NCBI GenBank assembly: GCA_013177795.1
Contig: JABLXY010000001.1
Span: 124,001 to 188,000 of the forward strand
Source of the DNA: Syntrophaceae bacterium
GTDB lineage: Bacteria; Desulfobacterota; Syntrophia; Syntrophales; UBA2192
Direction of reading: 5' to 3'
Length of the DNA: 64,000 bases
The position numbers were made by a program, and so were the translations under genes. Below, in pieces: positions 1 through 7,294 of the stretch (position 1 is the first letter of the stretch; the number at the start of each line of letters is the position of its first letter). The notes under the pieces are model-generated. The model ran no database searches, was not told the origin of the DNA, and was given only the letters and a program-made list of their open reading frames with translations.

Positions 1-279
1 GATTTCACGAGACGGCACCTCGATGCGGTCACGGGCAAGACCACGGTGATCATCCTGGGCGATGCGCGCAGCAACTACGGCGACCCGGCGGAGGAGCTCC
101 TGCGGAAAATCGCGGATCGCTGCCGGCGACTCATCTGGCTCAACCCCGAGGCGCCCTCGATGTGGGGGACGGGGGACTCGGAGATGCGACGCTACATGCG
201 GCTCTGCGACCTCGCGATGGAGTGCAGCACGCTGCGCCACCTCGAGCAGCTCGTCCGCGTCCTCGTCAGGGTCCCCTGA
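1..279 (+). CDS. CoxE-like VWA domain protein, C-terminal fragment
   Basis: The gene enters the window already open and ends at the TGA at 277-279; 92 residues are visible. The segment reads IILGDARSNYGDP, then a region with WLNPE and WGTGDSEM. This matches the C-terminal part of the von Willebrand factor A fold of CoxE-like proteins, where the same LGDAR-N-Y and WLNPE-WGTGDS blocks occur. Family members commonly sit beside MoxR-type AAA ATPases and are thought to help assemble metal enzymes, but the partner gene would lie outside the window. The start is missing, so length and MIDAS residues cannot be checked. Recognition is good for the family; the substrate is unknown. Confidence 0.72.
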   Translation, partial: DFTRRHLDAVTGKTTVIILGDARSNYGDPAEELLRKIADRCRRLIWLNPEAPSMWGTGDSEMRRYMRLCDLAMECSTLRHLEQLVRVLVRVP

Positions 280-349
280 TCGGGGCCATCGAGGGATTCC
301 TCTACCGCATGCCCCTTTTCCATGCTATCTTGTCCATGGCGGCGTGCAG

Positions 350-1129
350 ATGCCGTTGACCTATGACGATGCGGGAAAGGACGTGAGACAGGAGTACCTC
401 GAAGCCCGGACAATCGCCCGGCGGATCGCCCGCGAGGTCGGTGAGCCCCTGTTCTACGGTCAGCAGGCCGCCCACGTCGAGAACTCCGTCGCCCTGTTCC
501 AGGCCGACCCACTGGTGCGGAGAGCCGTCACCGAACTCGGCGCGCGGCCCGACCGCATCGGTCACGGGCTCGGCCACGCGACCAAGGTGGCCGTGGATGC
601 GGGCGCCATCATTCTCATCGAGCGCGGCGCGACGGACCCTGCCGGAAAGACCCGCAGGCTCGTCGCGCTGGCCCACGTGGCCGGTGTACTCCACGACATC
701 CGAAGGGAGGAAAGGGAACACGCCCGGACGGGAGCCGAGGAGGTCCGGCGGCTCCTGCGCGATTACGATCTCCGGCGGGGCGAGCTGGAAGCGATCGCGG
801 GGGCCATCGCAAACCACGAGGCCTTCCGGCCGCACCAGCCCATGGCCGATGCGGACGGACAGCTTCTCTCCGACGCGCTGTACGACGCAGACAAATTCCG
901 CTGGGGACCTGACAATTTCTCCGATATGCTCTGGGACATGGTATCGAGGCGGGACGTGCCCCTGTCCGCCCTGCTCAGCCGGTTTCTCAAGGGATTGGAA
1001 GGCATTGGCAGAATCCGCGAGACGTTCCGGAGCGGCACGGGCCGCCGGTACGGGCCCGATTTCATCGACCGGGGAATGGAGATCGGCAGGCGGCTCTATG
1101 CGGAGCTGACAGCAGCGGGTGAAAGGTGA
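350..1129 (+). CDS. HD-domain phosphohydrolase-like protein
   Basis: Predicted 259-residue cytoplasmic protein. An HD-type metal site is visible: HGLGHATKV near residue 66, then AHVAGVLHDIRREE near 107 supplying the HD pair, then ANHEAF about 40 residues further on. HD proteins of this kind usually hydrolyse phosphate esters or nucleotides; the substrate here cannot be told. I chose ATG 350 because the longer reading upstream overlaps the preceding gene and has atypical composition; a GTG slightly upstream is possible. The stop is followed within a few bases by the GCAAAAG repeat array. No clear operon partner. Confidence 0.7.
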   Translation: MPLTYDDAGKDVRQEYLEARTIARRIAREVGEPLFYGQQAAHVENSVALFQADPLVRRAVTELGARPDRIGHGLGHATKVAVDAGAIILIERGATDPAGKTRRLVALAHVAGVLHDIRREEREHARTGAEEVRRLLRDYDLRRGELEAIAGAIANHEAFRPHQPMADADGQLLSDALYDADKFRWGPDNFSDMLWDMVSRRDVPLSALLSRFLKGLEGIGRIRETFRSGTGRRYGPDFIDRGMEIGRRLYAELTAAGER

Positions 1130-1132
1130 AGG

Positions 1133-1188
1133 GCAAAAGGCAAAAGGCAAAAGGCAAAAGGCAAAAGGCAAAAGGCAAAAGGCAAAAG
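1133..1188. repeat. Tandem heptamer repeat, 8 x GCAAAAG
   Basis: Eight exact head-to-tail copies of GCAAAAG begin four bases after the stop of the HD-domain gene. The array is intergenic. Similar but not identical 7-8 bp arrays occur after several other genes in this window. Confidence 0.95.
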
Positions 1189-1291
1189 GTTCGACCCTCT
1201 CACCCGATGTCTTCAAACGGACATGTTATCGGCAGAATCGGATGAAGAAAAGGCAATCACTCGAGAGAGCAAAGCACGGGGGGGCAAGAAG

Positions 1292-1738
1292 ATGATCAAG
1301 CGTATTCTCGTGGCGTCGGACGGTTCCAGAACGTCGGGACGGGCACTCAAGGTTGCCATCGAAATGGCCAAGAAGATGGGGGCCGCACTCACCCTGGTCG
1401 GGGTGATCGACAACCGCCTCTACGTGGGCCGAACCATGCCGGCCGGGCTCACTTCGACGAGGATTGCGGAGCCCGTCGAGGACTACCTCACGCGGGTTGC
1501 AGGCGCCTATCTCGCGAAGGATGCCGGACGATGCAAACGGAGCGGCGTGAAGCCGGAACTGGTCATCCGGATGGGACATCCCGTCGAGGAGATCCTCAAG
1601 GAAGCCCGCCGCGGAAAGGCCGACCTGCTGGTGATGGGGTCACACGGCAAGAGCGGGATCGGATCGGTTCTGGGAAGTGTGGCCTTCGGGGTCCTCCAGG
1701 GCCAGTCGCGGGTGCCGGTTCTCGTCGTCCGGAAGTGA
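1292..1738 (+). CDS. Universal stress protein (UspA family)
   Basis: 148-residue single-domain UspA-type protein. It opens with the standard beta-strand MIKRILVASDGS and ends with the ATP-binding type signature: MGSHGKSG, then a GSVAFGVL stretch and VPVLVVRK. This fits the G-x2-G-x9-G(S/T) pattern of ATP-binding Usp proteins. Start ATG 1292 follows a G-rich stretch that can act as a ribosome site and aligns with the family N-terminus; a longer reading from 1223 is unlikely. Cytoplasmic; role in stress survival is known for the family, but the specific trigger is not visible. A Nudix gene follows after 4 bp, suggesting co-transcription. Confidence 0.9.
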   Translation: MIKRILVASDGSRTSGRALKVAIEMAKKMGAALTLVGVIDNRLYVGRTMPAGLTSTRIAEPVEDYLTRVAGAYLAKDAGRCKRSGVKPELVIRMGHPVEEILKEARRGKADLLVMGSHGKSGIGSVLGSVAFGVLQGQSRVPVLVVRK

Positions 1739-1742
1739 GGGC

Positions 1743-2306
1743 ATGGGGATGAATGGAAGGAAAGCGGGAAACGCCCGGTCGACGCTCATTTACAGGGGCC
1801 CTGTCTTCACGCTGTACGAGGACGAGATCCTTCTGCCGGGCGGCCGGACGATGATACGGAGCAGGATCGAGCACCGCCCCACCATCGGCGTCGTGCCCTT
1901 CATCAGCGGGGACGAGATCGTCCTGATCCGTCAGCACCGCCATGCAGTGGGTGCATCCCTGGTCGAAATCCCAGCCGGCACCATGGACGAGGACGATGCC
2001 TCCCCGGAAGACTGCGTGCAGCGGGAACTGGCCGAGGAGACGGGGTATCGGGCCGGGAAACTGGTCAAGCTTTTCGGGGGGTACCTTGTCCCGGGGTATG
2101 CCGACGAGTTCATGCACTTTTACATGGCGTTCGATCTCACCAGGGACCCCCTGCCGCCCGATGAGGACGAAGACATTGCAACCCTGACGTGCCGGTTGCC
2201 GGATGCCCTGCGAATGATCCGCGACGGGCGGATCGTCGACAGCAAGACGGCGCTCGCCATCCTGCTGTCCGCCGATTATCTGCGTAGCGCAAAGGGCAAG
2301 CGTTGA
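1743..2306 (+). CDS. Nudix hydrolase, ADP-ribose pyrophosphatase type
   Basis: 187-residue protein starting at ATG 1743 (a second ATG at 1749 is equally possible). It has the fold order of ADP-sugar pyrophosphatases: an N-terminal strand region (TLIYRGPVFTLYEDE), a central VVPFISGDEIVLIRQHRHA, then a Nudix box reading IPAGTMDEDD ... RELAEETGY. Spacing between the first acidic residue and REL is one residue longer than the classic pattern, but the REL-EETG core with its metal-binding glutamates is intact. Expected to split ADP-ribose or a related nucleoside diphosphate. It lies just downstream of the universal stress gene. Confidence 0.85.
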   Translation: MGMNGRKAGNARSTLIYRGPVFTLYEDEILLPGGRTMIRSRIEHRPTIGVVPFISGDEIVLIRQHRHAVGASLVEIPAGTMDEDDASPEDCVQRELAEETGYRAGKLVKLFGGYLVPGYADEFMHFYMAFDLTRDPLPPDEDEDIATLTCRLPDALRMIRDGRIVDSKTALAILLSADYLRSAKGKR

Positions 2307-2341
2307 GCGGCTTTTGATCTAGTTGCCCGCGCAGGGGGCGG

Positions 2342-2506
2342 CTAGCTCTTTTTGCTCGTCTTTGTCAGAAACGTGGAAACCTGCTGTTTCACATTTCGCT
2401 TCTTGCAGACGGGGCAGCTGACTTTCCCCTTGTCACGCTCTGCCATGCTCAAAACGACCGTAAAGTCCTTCTTGCAGTCCTCGCATCGATACTCATAGGT
2501 CGGCAC
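2342..2506 (-). CDS. FmdB-type zinc ribbon protein
   Basis: 54-residue protein read from GTG 2506, preceded by a clear AGGAGGA ribosome site about 7 bases upstream. It begins PTYEYRCEDCKKDF and has a second pair CPVCKK near residue 31, giving the CxxC...CxxC zinc ribbon of the FmdB/RF-like regulatory family; the tail is lysine-rich (FLTKTSKKS). Family members are called putative regulatory proteins, function unproven. It converges with the Nudix gene. The upstream region (2507-2680) is notably AT-rich and probably holds its promoter, though I could not assign clean -35/-10 boxes. Confidence 0.85.
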   Translation of the reverse strand: MPTYEYRCEDCKKDFTVVLSMAERDKGKVSCPVCKKRNVKQQVSTFLTKTSKKS

Positions 2507-2704
2507 GGCTGATTCCTCCTTTCCTCATGTTCATATGCAACATGAAAGAATATGCTTAACTCATTGTATTCATAATGTAATATTTCGTCATTCGAGAAAT
2601 TTTCCGTCATTGTCCCGTTTCTATTTTACAAACACTTCTAAATCCGTCAAGCCCGATCTGAGGGTTTCGATAATCCTTCGGATGTTCAGGTAGGAAAGGG
2701 TGCG

Positions 2705-2743
2705 AAAAAACCCGCCGGGATTTTCTCCGGGCGGGTTTTTTTT
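2705..2743. terminator. Bidirectional intrinsic terminator
   Basis: A stem of about 15 bp with one mismatch (CCCGCC..GGA pairing with TCC..GGCGGG) around a short T-rich loop, flanked by an A-run on the left and a T-run on the right. It fits as terminator of the minus-strand membrane-protein pair that ends at 2822. Confidence 0.85.
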
Positions 2744-2821
2744 ATGCGTGGAGGACCTTCTGCGGTCTGTCTTGTCTGTTTCGTCTGTCGCGGGTTCCGT
2801 TTCCCCCGGCTCCCCGGGCCT

Positions 2822-3073
2822 CTAGCCCCGAGCCTTCTTCTCCCTGCCCACACGGTCCCAGGCATCCTTGTAGAGCCGGCCGATGCACAGCAGCAGCGCC
2901 AGGAAGAACAGCCCCAGCATGAACGTCGGCGGCGTCCGCAGCATCTCGTCCAGCAGGTACCCCATGTACAGCGCCAGCATCGAGGCAATCACGATCGCAA
3001 ACCCCCAGGAACCGATCACGAGAATATGCGAGAAGTCGATCTGCCGAACTCTTGCCTTCACCTGCGCTGCCAT
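2822..3073 (-). CDS. AtpZ/AtpI-like small membrane protein
   Basis: 83 residues with two predicted transmembrane helices: residues about 18-40 (ending in MGYLLDE) and about 48-66 (PPTFMLGLFFLALLLCIG), then a basic tail LYKDAWDRVGREKK. The pattern helix - GYLLD - short loop - helix - LYK matches the AtpZ/AtpI family that accompanies F-type ATP synthase operons. No other ATP synthase gene is in the window, so the functional link is inference. ATG 3073 has a good AGGAG ribosome site. It is second in a pair after the broken gene at 3172-3442. Confidence 0.6.
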   Translation of the reverse strand: MAAQVKARVRQIDFSHILVIGSWGFAIVIASMLALYMGYLLDEMLRTPPTFMLGLFFLALLLCIGRLYKDAWDRVGREKKARG

Positions 3074-3171
3074 GGCCCTTGCCTCCTGTCTCGCGCTCGG
3101 GACTCCGTGCCTCTTTTGCCTTGCGCCTGCTGCTTCCTGAAGACTGACGCCTGATGCCTAGTGCCTGTCTC

Positions 3172-3442
3172 TTACAGCAGATTCTTGATCGCCTCGGCCA
3201 CCGGGTCGTGAAGAGCGCCACCAGCGCCGCGTACATCGCAAAGCTGCCCACCGCCTCGCTGAGGTAGAGCTTCTCGTACTTCTGCTTGAGCGATACGATC
3301 GTCATGCCGCCCACGATCAGGGCCCCCAGGTGGAAGTAGGGGAAGTTGCCCGCCCCGGCTGCCGCGTACTCGGCGAAGGCAATCCGGCGGTGATCAGAAC
3401 GACGACGGCGGAAAGAATCAGGGTGGAAAGCGTCTTTTTCAT
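3172..3442 (-). pseudogene. Small two-helix membrane protein gene with two frameshifts
   Basis: From ATG 3442 (AGGAGG site upstream) the reading starts MKKTLSTLILSAVVVLITAG, a signal-like helix, and then runs into an early stop. If one base is restored near 3385-3392 it continues as FAEYAAAGAGNFPYFHLGAL with a second hydrophobic part, and a second restored base near 3208-3214 gives DPVAEAIKNLL followed by TAA at 3172-3174. Repaired, it is 90 residues long. Both lesions look like single-base losses; codon quality is good in all three pieces. Either a recently decayed gene or assembly indels. I do not recognise the family. It appears to be transcribed with the AtpZ-like gene. Confidence 0.65.
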
Positions 3443-3848
3443 GGTCAGGTCCTCCTCGGTGTTTTTGTTTTGTTGCCCGATACCATAGAAAGGAGCGTGC
3501 CAGGATGGGGAGGGGAAGGCAGATAGTTTGCAAGTGCATGGATTCACGAAAGAAATGACTATGCGCAGGCGATGGCGGCGAGGCCTGCAGGGCGCCTCGG
3601 GAGGCCCTCTTTTGAACGGAACGTTCAACGCGGGATGAACGAAACATCAAAAAGGCATCGGGCACGAAGAGGAATAGGCGCAGAGGACACGCAGCAGGCA
3701 TCGGGCATGAGGAGACGACGAACAATGCGGGCAGAACGGGCTCCGGCCTGGAGGAGAGAGAACCGCTGCAGCCGGTTTTCCATGCGTCATGGAGAGGAAG
3801 TCTGTGGTATAAGGAACTATGAAGATCCGGGGAAAGAGAGGGCTGCAG
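3443..3848. other. 406-bp intergenic region between divergent genes
   Basis: No convincing coding sequence. Short open readings here are atypical. It must hold promoters for the minus-strand pair ending at 2822 and for the plus-strand exported protein at 3849. A sigma-54-like sequence lies at 3487-3502 on the minus strand, listed separately. Confidence 0.6.
3487..3502 (-). promoter_or_regulatory. Sigma-54-like promoter, imperfect
   Basis: Minus strand reads TGGCACGCTCCTTTCT, 45 bp before the start at 3442. The -24 element is perfect, but the -12 element has TTTCT where TTGCT is expected, so the invariant GC is lost. It may be a weak or decayed sigma-54 site. Confidence 0.3.
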
Positions 3849-4148
3849 ATGAGGACAATCCTGATCGGGACCTTATTGACATTGTGCCTGCTGTGCGCCG
3901 GACCGCAGGGGCCCGTGCAGGCGCAGGAGAGGAAACAGCCCGATACGGGCGGGGGACACGTGGCCGCACTCGACAGGGGAACCTTCGTTGAAGTGCGCGA
4001 CCGCGGTCCCGGCAGGCACAGCGTGATCCTCTACGAGGTGATCAAGGGGAAGATCCAGGTCGTCGATGCCGTGTCGGTCAGCAGCGATTTCACGAAGGAC
4101 CCTCCCGTGATCCGATACACGCGGATCAAAGAGATCAAGGAATATTGA
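3849..4148 (+). CDS. Small exported protein of unknown function
   Basis: 99 residues from ATG 3849; ATG 3819 would add ten residues and cannot be excluded. The N-terminus MRTILIGTLLTLCLLCAG is a typical signal peptide, with likely cleavage after VQAQ. The mature part (about 75 residues) has a strand-rich look: GTFVEVRDRGPGRHSVILYEV, IQVVDAVSVSSDF, VIRYTRIKEIKEY. No cysteine pair or known motif. Probably periplasmic. It stands alone between divergent and convergent neighbours. I do not recognise the family. Confidence 0.6.
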   Translation: MRTILIGTLLTLCLLCAGPQGPVQAQERKQPDTGGGHVAALDRGTFVEVRDRGPGRHSVILYEVIKGKIQVVDAVSVSSDFTKDPPVIRYTRIKEIKEY

Positions 4149-4212
4149 CAGGGGGCCAGCCGGCGCCGCCTGCCTGCGTGTTTTGCCGACCGGGATCCGT
4201 CACAGGGCGCCG

Positions 4213-5544
4213 CTAGCTTCGGGGCCAGACTTTCTTGAAGGAAGCCTTCGGGAAGAAACAGTGCGGGCATTCCTCGGGGGGCTCCGGGCCGTAGTGGGTA
4301 TGCCCGCATATCCGGCAGCGCCAGGCGACGGTGTCTTTCTCGAGATGCACGTCGTGCTGCGCCAGCAGCGGGAAGTCCTCGATGGGCGGCATGACGGGCC
4401 TGTAGCCTTCGAGCATCCAGCGGGAAACGACCACACGCTGGATCTCGCTCGTGCCTTCATAGATCATCGGCAGGCGCATGTCGCGCAGCAGCTTCTCGAC
4501 GGGGAAGAAGCGCGTGTAGCCGTAACCCCCGAAAATCTGCAGGGCCTCGCTCACCACCTCGAAGGCGGCCTCGGTGGCGTAAAACTTGGCGATCGAGGCC
4601 GAGATGGTCGGGTCCATCCCCGCATCGCTCTCCCATGCTGCTTTCCAGGTCAGCAGGCGGGCCGTTTCCACCTTCTGGTACATCTCGGCGATCTTGAAGT
4701 CGATGGCCTGGAAGTCCGCCAGCCGGGCGCCGAAGGCGCGTCGCTTCTTCGCATAGTCGATGGCCAGCTCCATGGCCGTCCGCGCGGCCCCGACGCCGAA
4801 GGAGCCGATGATCGGGCGCGTGCGGGCAAAGGTGGTCATGGCCATGACGAACCCCTCGCCCGGCTGCGCCAGGATATTTTCCGCCGGCACCCGGACGTTG
4901 ACCAGGTGAACGCCCGCCGTGTTGGAGCTGCGCTGGCCCAGTTTCGGGATCGTCCGGCCGACCGTGACGCCGGCCTGGCCCCTCTCGACGAGGAAGGCCG
5001 CGATCCCCTTGTGGCCGAGCGAGGCGTCGACGGTCGCGAAGATGGAGAAGTAGTCGGCCACCCCCGAGTTGGTGATCCAGTACTTCGTGCCGTTGAGGAT
5101 GTAATCGTCGCCGGATTTCTCCGCCTTGCAGCGCATGCCCGCCACGTCCGAGCCCGCCAGCGGCTCCGATGTGGCGAAGCAGATGAGCTTGAATTCCCTG
5201 GCCAGGATGGGGAGGATTCTTTCCCGGAGCTTTCCGTTTCTCGTCAGCATCAGGGGCTCGGTGCCCAGCGAGTTGTCGAAGATCGAAGTGGCCAGCCCCG
5301 CGCAGGCCGCCGAGATTTCCTCGACAACCAGGGCGCTCTCCAGCAGCCCCCGGCCCCGGCCGCCGTACTTCTCGGGGATGGTGAGGTTCATGATCCCTTC
5401 CTCCCAGGCTCTTCTCAGAATGTAGAGGGGCAGCTCGTCCTTTTCGTCGTAATGCCAGGCGATGGGAAGAACCTCGTCCAGGGCGAAGCGGCGGGCCTTG
5501 TCCCGCAGTTCGATCTGTTCCGGGGTGAGTGCGAAATTGAGCAT
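4213..5544 (-). CDS. Acyl-CoA dehydrogenase with C-terminal rubredoxin-like domain
   Basis: 443 residues from ATG 5544 (AAGGAGG site upstream). Residues 1-380 form a complete flavin acyl-CoA dehydrogenase: FAD-contact segments CFATSEPLAGSD (122-133) and WITNSG (156-161), and the catalytic-base motif YEGTSEIQ with E363. Residues 395-443 form a short zinc/iron ribbon, WRCRICGH ... CPHCFFPKASFKKV, with cysteines at 410, 413, 426 and 429 as in rubredoxin. Such fusions suggest that electrons from acyl-CoA oxidation leave through an attached one-electron centre. No ETF gene is adjacent. The substrate chain is not predictable from motifs. Confidence 0.88.
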   Translation of the reverse strand: MLNFALTPEQIELRDKARRFALDEVLPIAWHYDEKDELPLYILRRAWEEGIMNLTIPEKYGGRGRGLLESALVVEEISAACAGLATSIFDNSLGTEPLMLTRNGKLRERILPILAREFKLICFATSEPLAGSDVAGMRCKAEKSGDDYILNGTKYWITNSGVADYFSIFATVDASLGHKGIAAFLVERGQAGVTVGRTIPKLGQRSSNTAGVHLVNVRVPAENILAQPGEGFVMAMTTFARTRPIIGSFGVGAARTAMELAIDYAKKRRAFGARLADFQAIDFKIAEMYQKVETARLLTWKAAWESDAGMDPTISASIAKFYATEAAFEVVSEALQIFGGYGYTRFFPVEKLLRDMRLPMIYEGTSEIQRVVVSRWMLEGYRPVMPPIEDFPLLAQHDVHLEKDTVAWRCRICGHTHYGPEPPEECPHCFFPKASFKKVWPRS

Positions 5545-5692
5545 CGGCGGCCTCCTTTGCGGGTCGTGCGGGGGTGATCGGTGACGGACACATCCAGGCG
5601 GCGATGCACCTTTATAGAACGAAACGGCTCCGGCTGGCAAGGCGTTCTTGATCCGCCCCGATCGGCGGGTTTTTCATTTCACGGATTTCTGC

Positions 5693-5698
5693 TATAGT
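5693..5698 (+). promoter_or_regulatory. Candidate -10 element (TATAGT)
   Basis: TATAGT lies 30 bp before the start of the 26-residue membrane peptide at 5728. No good -35 box is seen at 16-18 bp. A short GC-rich hairpin followed by five Ts lies just upstream (about 5650-5674). Confidence 0.35.
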
Positions 5699-5727
5699 GT
5701 GACGAATTTCGAAGGAGGGTTCGACCC

Positions 5728-5808
5728 ATGACAATCGCCATGTACATCCTGATCGGGATCATCATCGTTGCCGCCATCTACTTTCTCGTCCGGGGGAAAA
5801 AGTCCTAG
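5728..5808 (+). CDS. 26-residue single-helix membrane peptide
   Basis: Short reading frame with a strong GAAGGAGG ribosome site 8-15 bases before ATG 5728. The product MTIAMYILIGIIIVAAIYFL is one hydrophobic helix, followed by the positive tail VRGKKS, a typical small bitopic inner-membrane protein with N-out/C-in topology. The start signal and codon use make translation credible although it is very short. Function unknown. Confidence 0.55.
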   Translation: MTIAMYILIGIIIVAAIYFLVRGKKS

Positions 5809-6077
5809 AGAGCAGACGGACCCGGCCCGCTGCGTCTGAGGGTCCGCCGGATGCGCAAGACTGCCGCACCGTTTTTCTGCTCGCGCAGACGGGCGCGGGG
5901 GAGAGGATTGACAGCCCGTCTTCGTTTTCACAGTGTGAAACACCCGCGCAGTCCCGCGCGGGGTGGGGATGCGGGCAGGCACGGACGGAGCGCAGTCCGC
6001 CTTTGCCGGAGAGGACTGACGCCCGCGGGTTCGGTCTCATCGCCGATGTCTGGATTCAAAGGAGGGGAGGGACAGCC

Positions 6078-7112
6078 ATGAAGAGACGACGGGCCTGCCT
6101 GTGGGCCTTCCTGATCGGGTTCGTTCTGTTCCTTCTGGTCCCGTCTTCCGCAGATGCGGAGCGCTACAGGGTGAGACCCGGCGACAGCCTGTACCGGATC
6201 GCAAAAAAATTCCGCGTCAGCATGGACTCCATCCGGAGCGCCAACGGTCTCGAGGGTGACGCCCTCAAGGTCGGCCAGGTCCTTGTGATCCCCGACGGCA
6301 GATCGGCGAAAAGGGCGGCTGAAAAGCCCTCGAAAGACAGGAGCTCCCCTTTAGACCCGGAGGTGTACGTCGTGCAGCGGGGGGACACGCTTGCCGGGGT
6401 GGCCGCGAAGACCGGTGTCCCGGCATCCGAGATACGCAAGATGAACGGGCTTCGTTCCTCGAAGCTGAAGACGGGGCAGCGGCTCGTGCTGAAAGAGTCC
6501 GTCATCGATCCCGCCGAGGTTGATGATCTCGAAGAAGCGGGGTCCATCGAGGCCGATGAGCTGGCTGCGCGGGATGAGGCCGTGGAGCCGGGGGAGGGCT
6601 TTCCCCTGCCTGCACCGAACCGTTGGAGGGGTCTTGCGGAGCCTGATCTCTTCGTCAGGATGGTGAAGTCCTTCGAGGGCGTGCCGTACAAGCTCGGCGG
6701 CAACTCGATGCGGGGCATCGACTGCTCGGCCTTCACCCGAAAGATCTACGGCGTCTTCGGCATCGATCTGCCGAGAACGGCACGGGAGCAGCTCCGCTGC
6801 GGCAAGCGGATCGAGCGAGGCGATCTCGACACGGGGGATCTTGTTTTCTTCCGAACCCGAAAGAACCGGATCCACGTGGGGATTTTTCTCGGCGGCGGCG
6901 AATTCTTCCACCTCTCGTCGAGAAACCGCGGGGGCAAGGTCGATGACATCGACTCGGCCTATTTCAGCAGCCGGTTCATCGGCGGCGTCCGGCTGATCGA
7001 GGCGGATGCGTCCGCAAAGGCGAAAACACCGAAAGCCCCGGGCATGCCCGCTGCGGTCCCCGGGCCGGCCATGACCCCCTCGGCGGAGGCGGCGCACCCG
7101 CCAGGGGGATGA
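6078..7112 (+). CDS. LysM-NlpC/P60 peptidoglycan hydrolase
   Basis: 344 residues. Signal peptide at 1-27 (cleavage near SADA). Two LysM peptidoglycan-binding repeats: about 29-73 (YRVRPGDSLYRIAKKF) and 96-140 (YVVQRGDTLAGVAAKTG). After an acidic linker, an NlpC/P60 endopeptidase domain at about 192-308 with catalytic Cys216 in GIDCSAFT, His266 in IHVGIFLG and a third polar residue at His278. It probably cuts stem-peptide bonds in the periplasm during growth or division. The tail after 310 is proline/alanine-rich. ATG 6078 is preceded by GGAGGGAC; a longer reading upstream is unlikely because the signal peptide begins here. Confidence 0.92.
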   Translation: MKRRRACLWAFLIGFVLFLLVPSSADAERYRVRPGDSLYRIAKKFRVSMDSIRSANGLEGDALKVGQVLVIPDGRSAKRAAEKPSKDRSSPLDPEVYVVQRGDTLAGVAAKTGVPASEIRKMNGLRSSKLKTGQRLVLKESVIDPAEVDDLEEAGSIEADELAARDEAVEPGEGFPLPAPNRWRGLAEPDLFVRMVKSFEGVPYKLGGNSMRGIDCSAFTRKIYGVFGIDLPRTAREQLRCGKRIERGDLDTGDLVFFRTRKNRIHVGIFLGGGEFFHLSSRNRGGKVDDIDSAYFSSRFIGGVRLIEADASAKAKTPKAPGMPAAVPGPAMTPSAEAAHPPGG

Positions 7113-7133
7113 ACACGTTCCGGAGGGGAAGAG

Positions 7134-7157
7134 GGTGAGAAGGTGAGAAGGTGAGAA
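7134..7157. repeat. Tandem octamer repeat, 3 x GGTGAGAA
   Basis: Three exact copies directly downstream of the LysM/NlpC gene, one of several short arrays at gene ends in this window. Confidence 0.9.
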
Positions 7158-7294
7158 GGTCGGGGAATCGGAGAGGGAATGAACAGCAGGCCTGGCCAAT
7201 GTTCTGATCCCCTTACCTTCTTACATTCACGTGCTTTCAAGACGTCAGGCGCAAGGTTCGAGATCAACCGTTCAACGTCCTCTCGGCCGACCGG

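Noticed and set aside
1133-1188. The GCAAAAG array as a CRISPR
   Set aside because: Units are 7 bp with no spacers and no cas genes nearby.
4183-5577. Long open frame opposite the acyl-CoA dehydrogenase; similar long antisense frames opposite the MCP (10202-12256), the helicase (13627-15741) and others
   Set aside because: High-GC codon use leaves few stops on the opposite strand. These frames have no motifs, poor start sites and low-complexity translations, while the opposite frame holds full catalytic motif sets.
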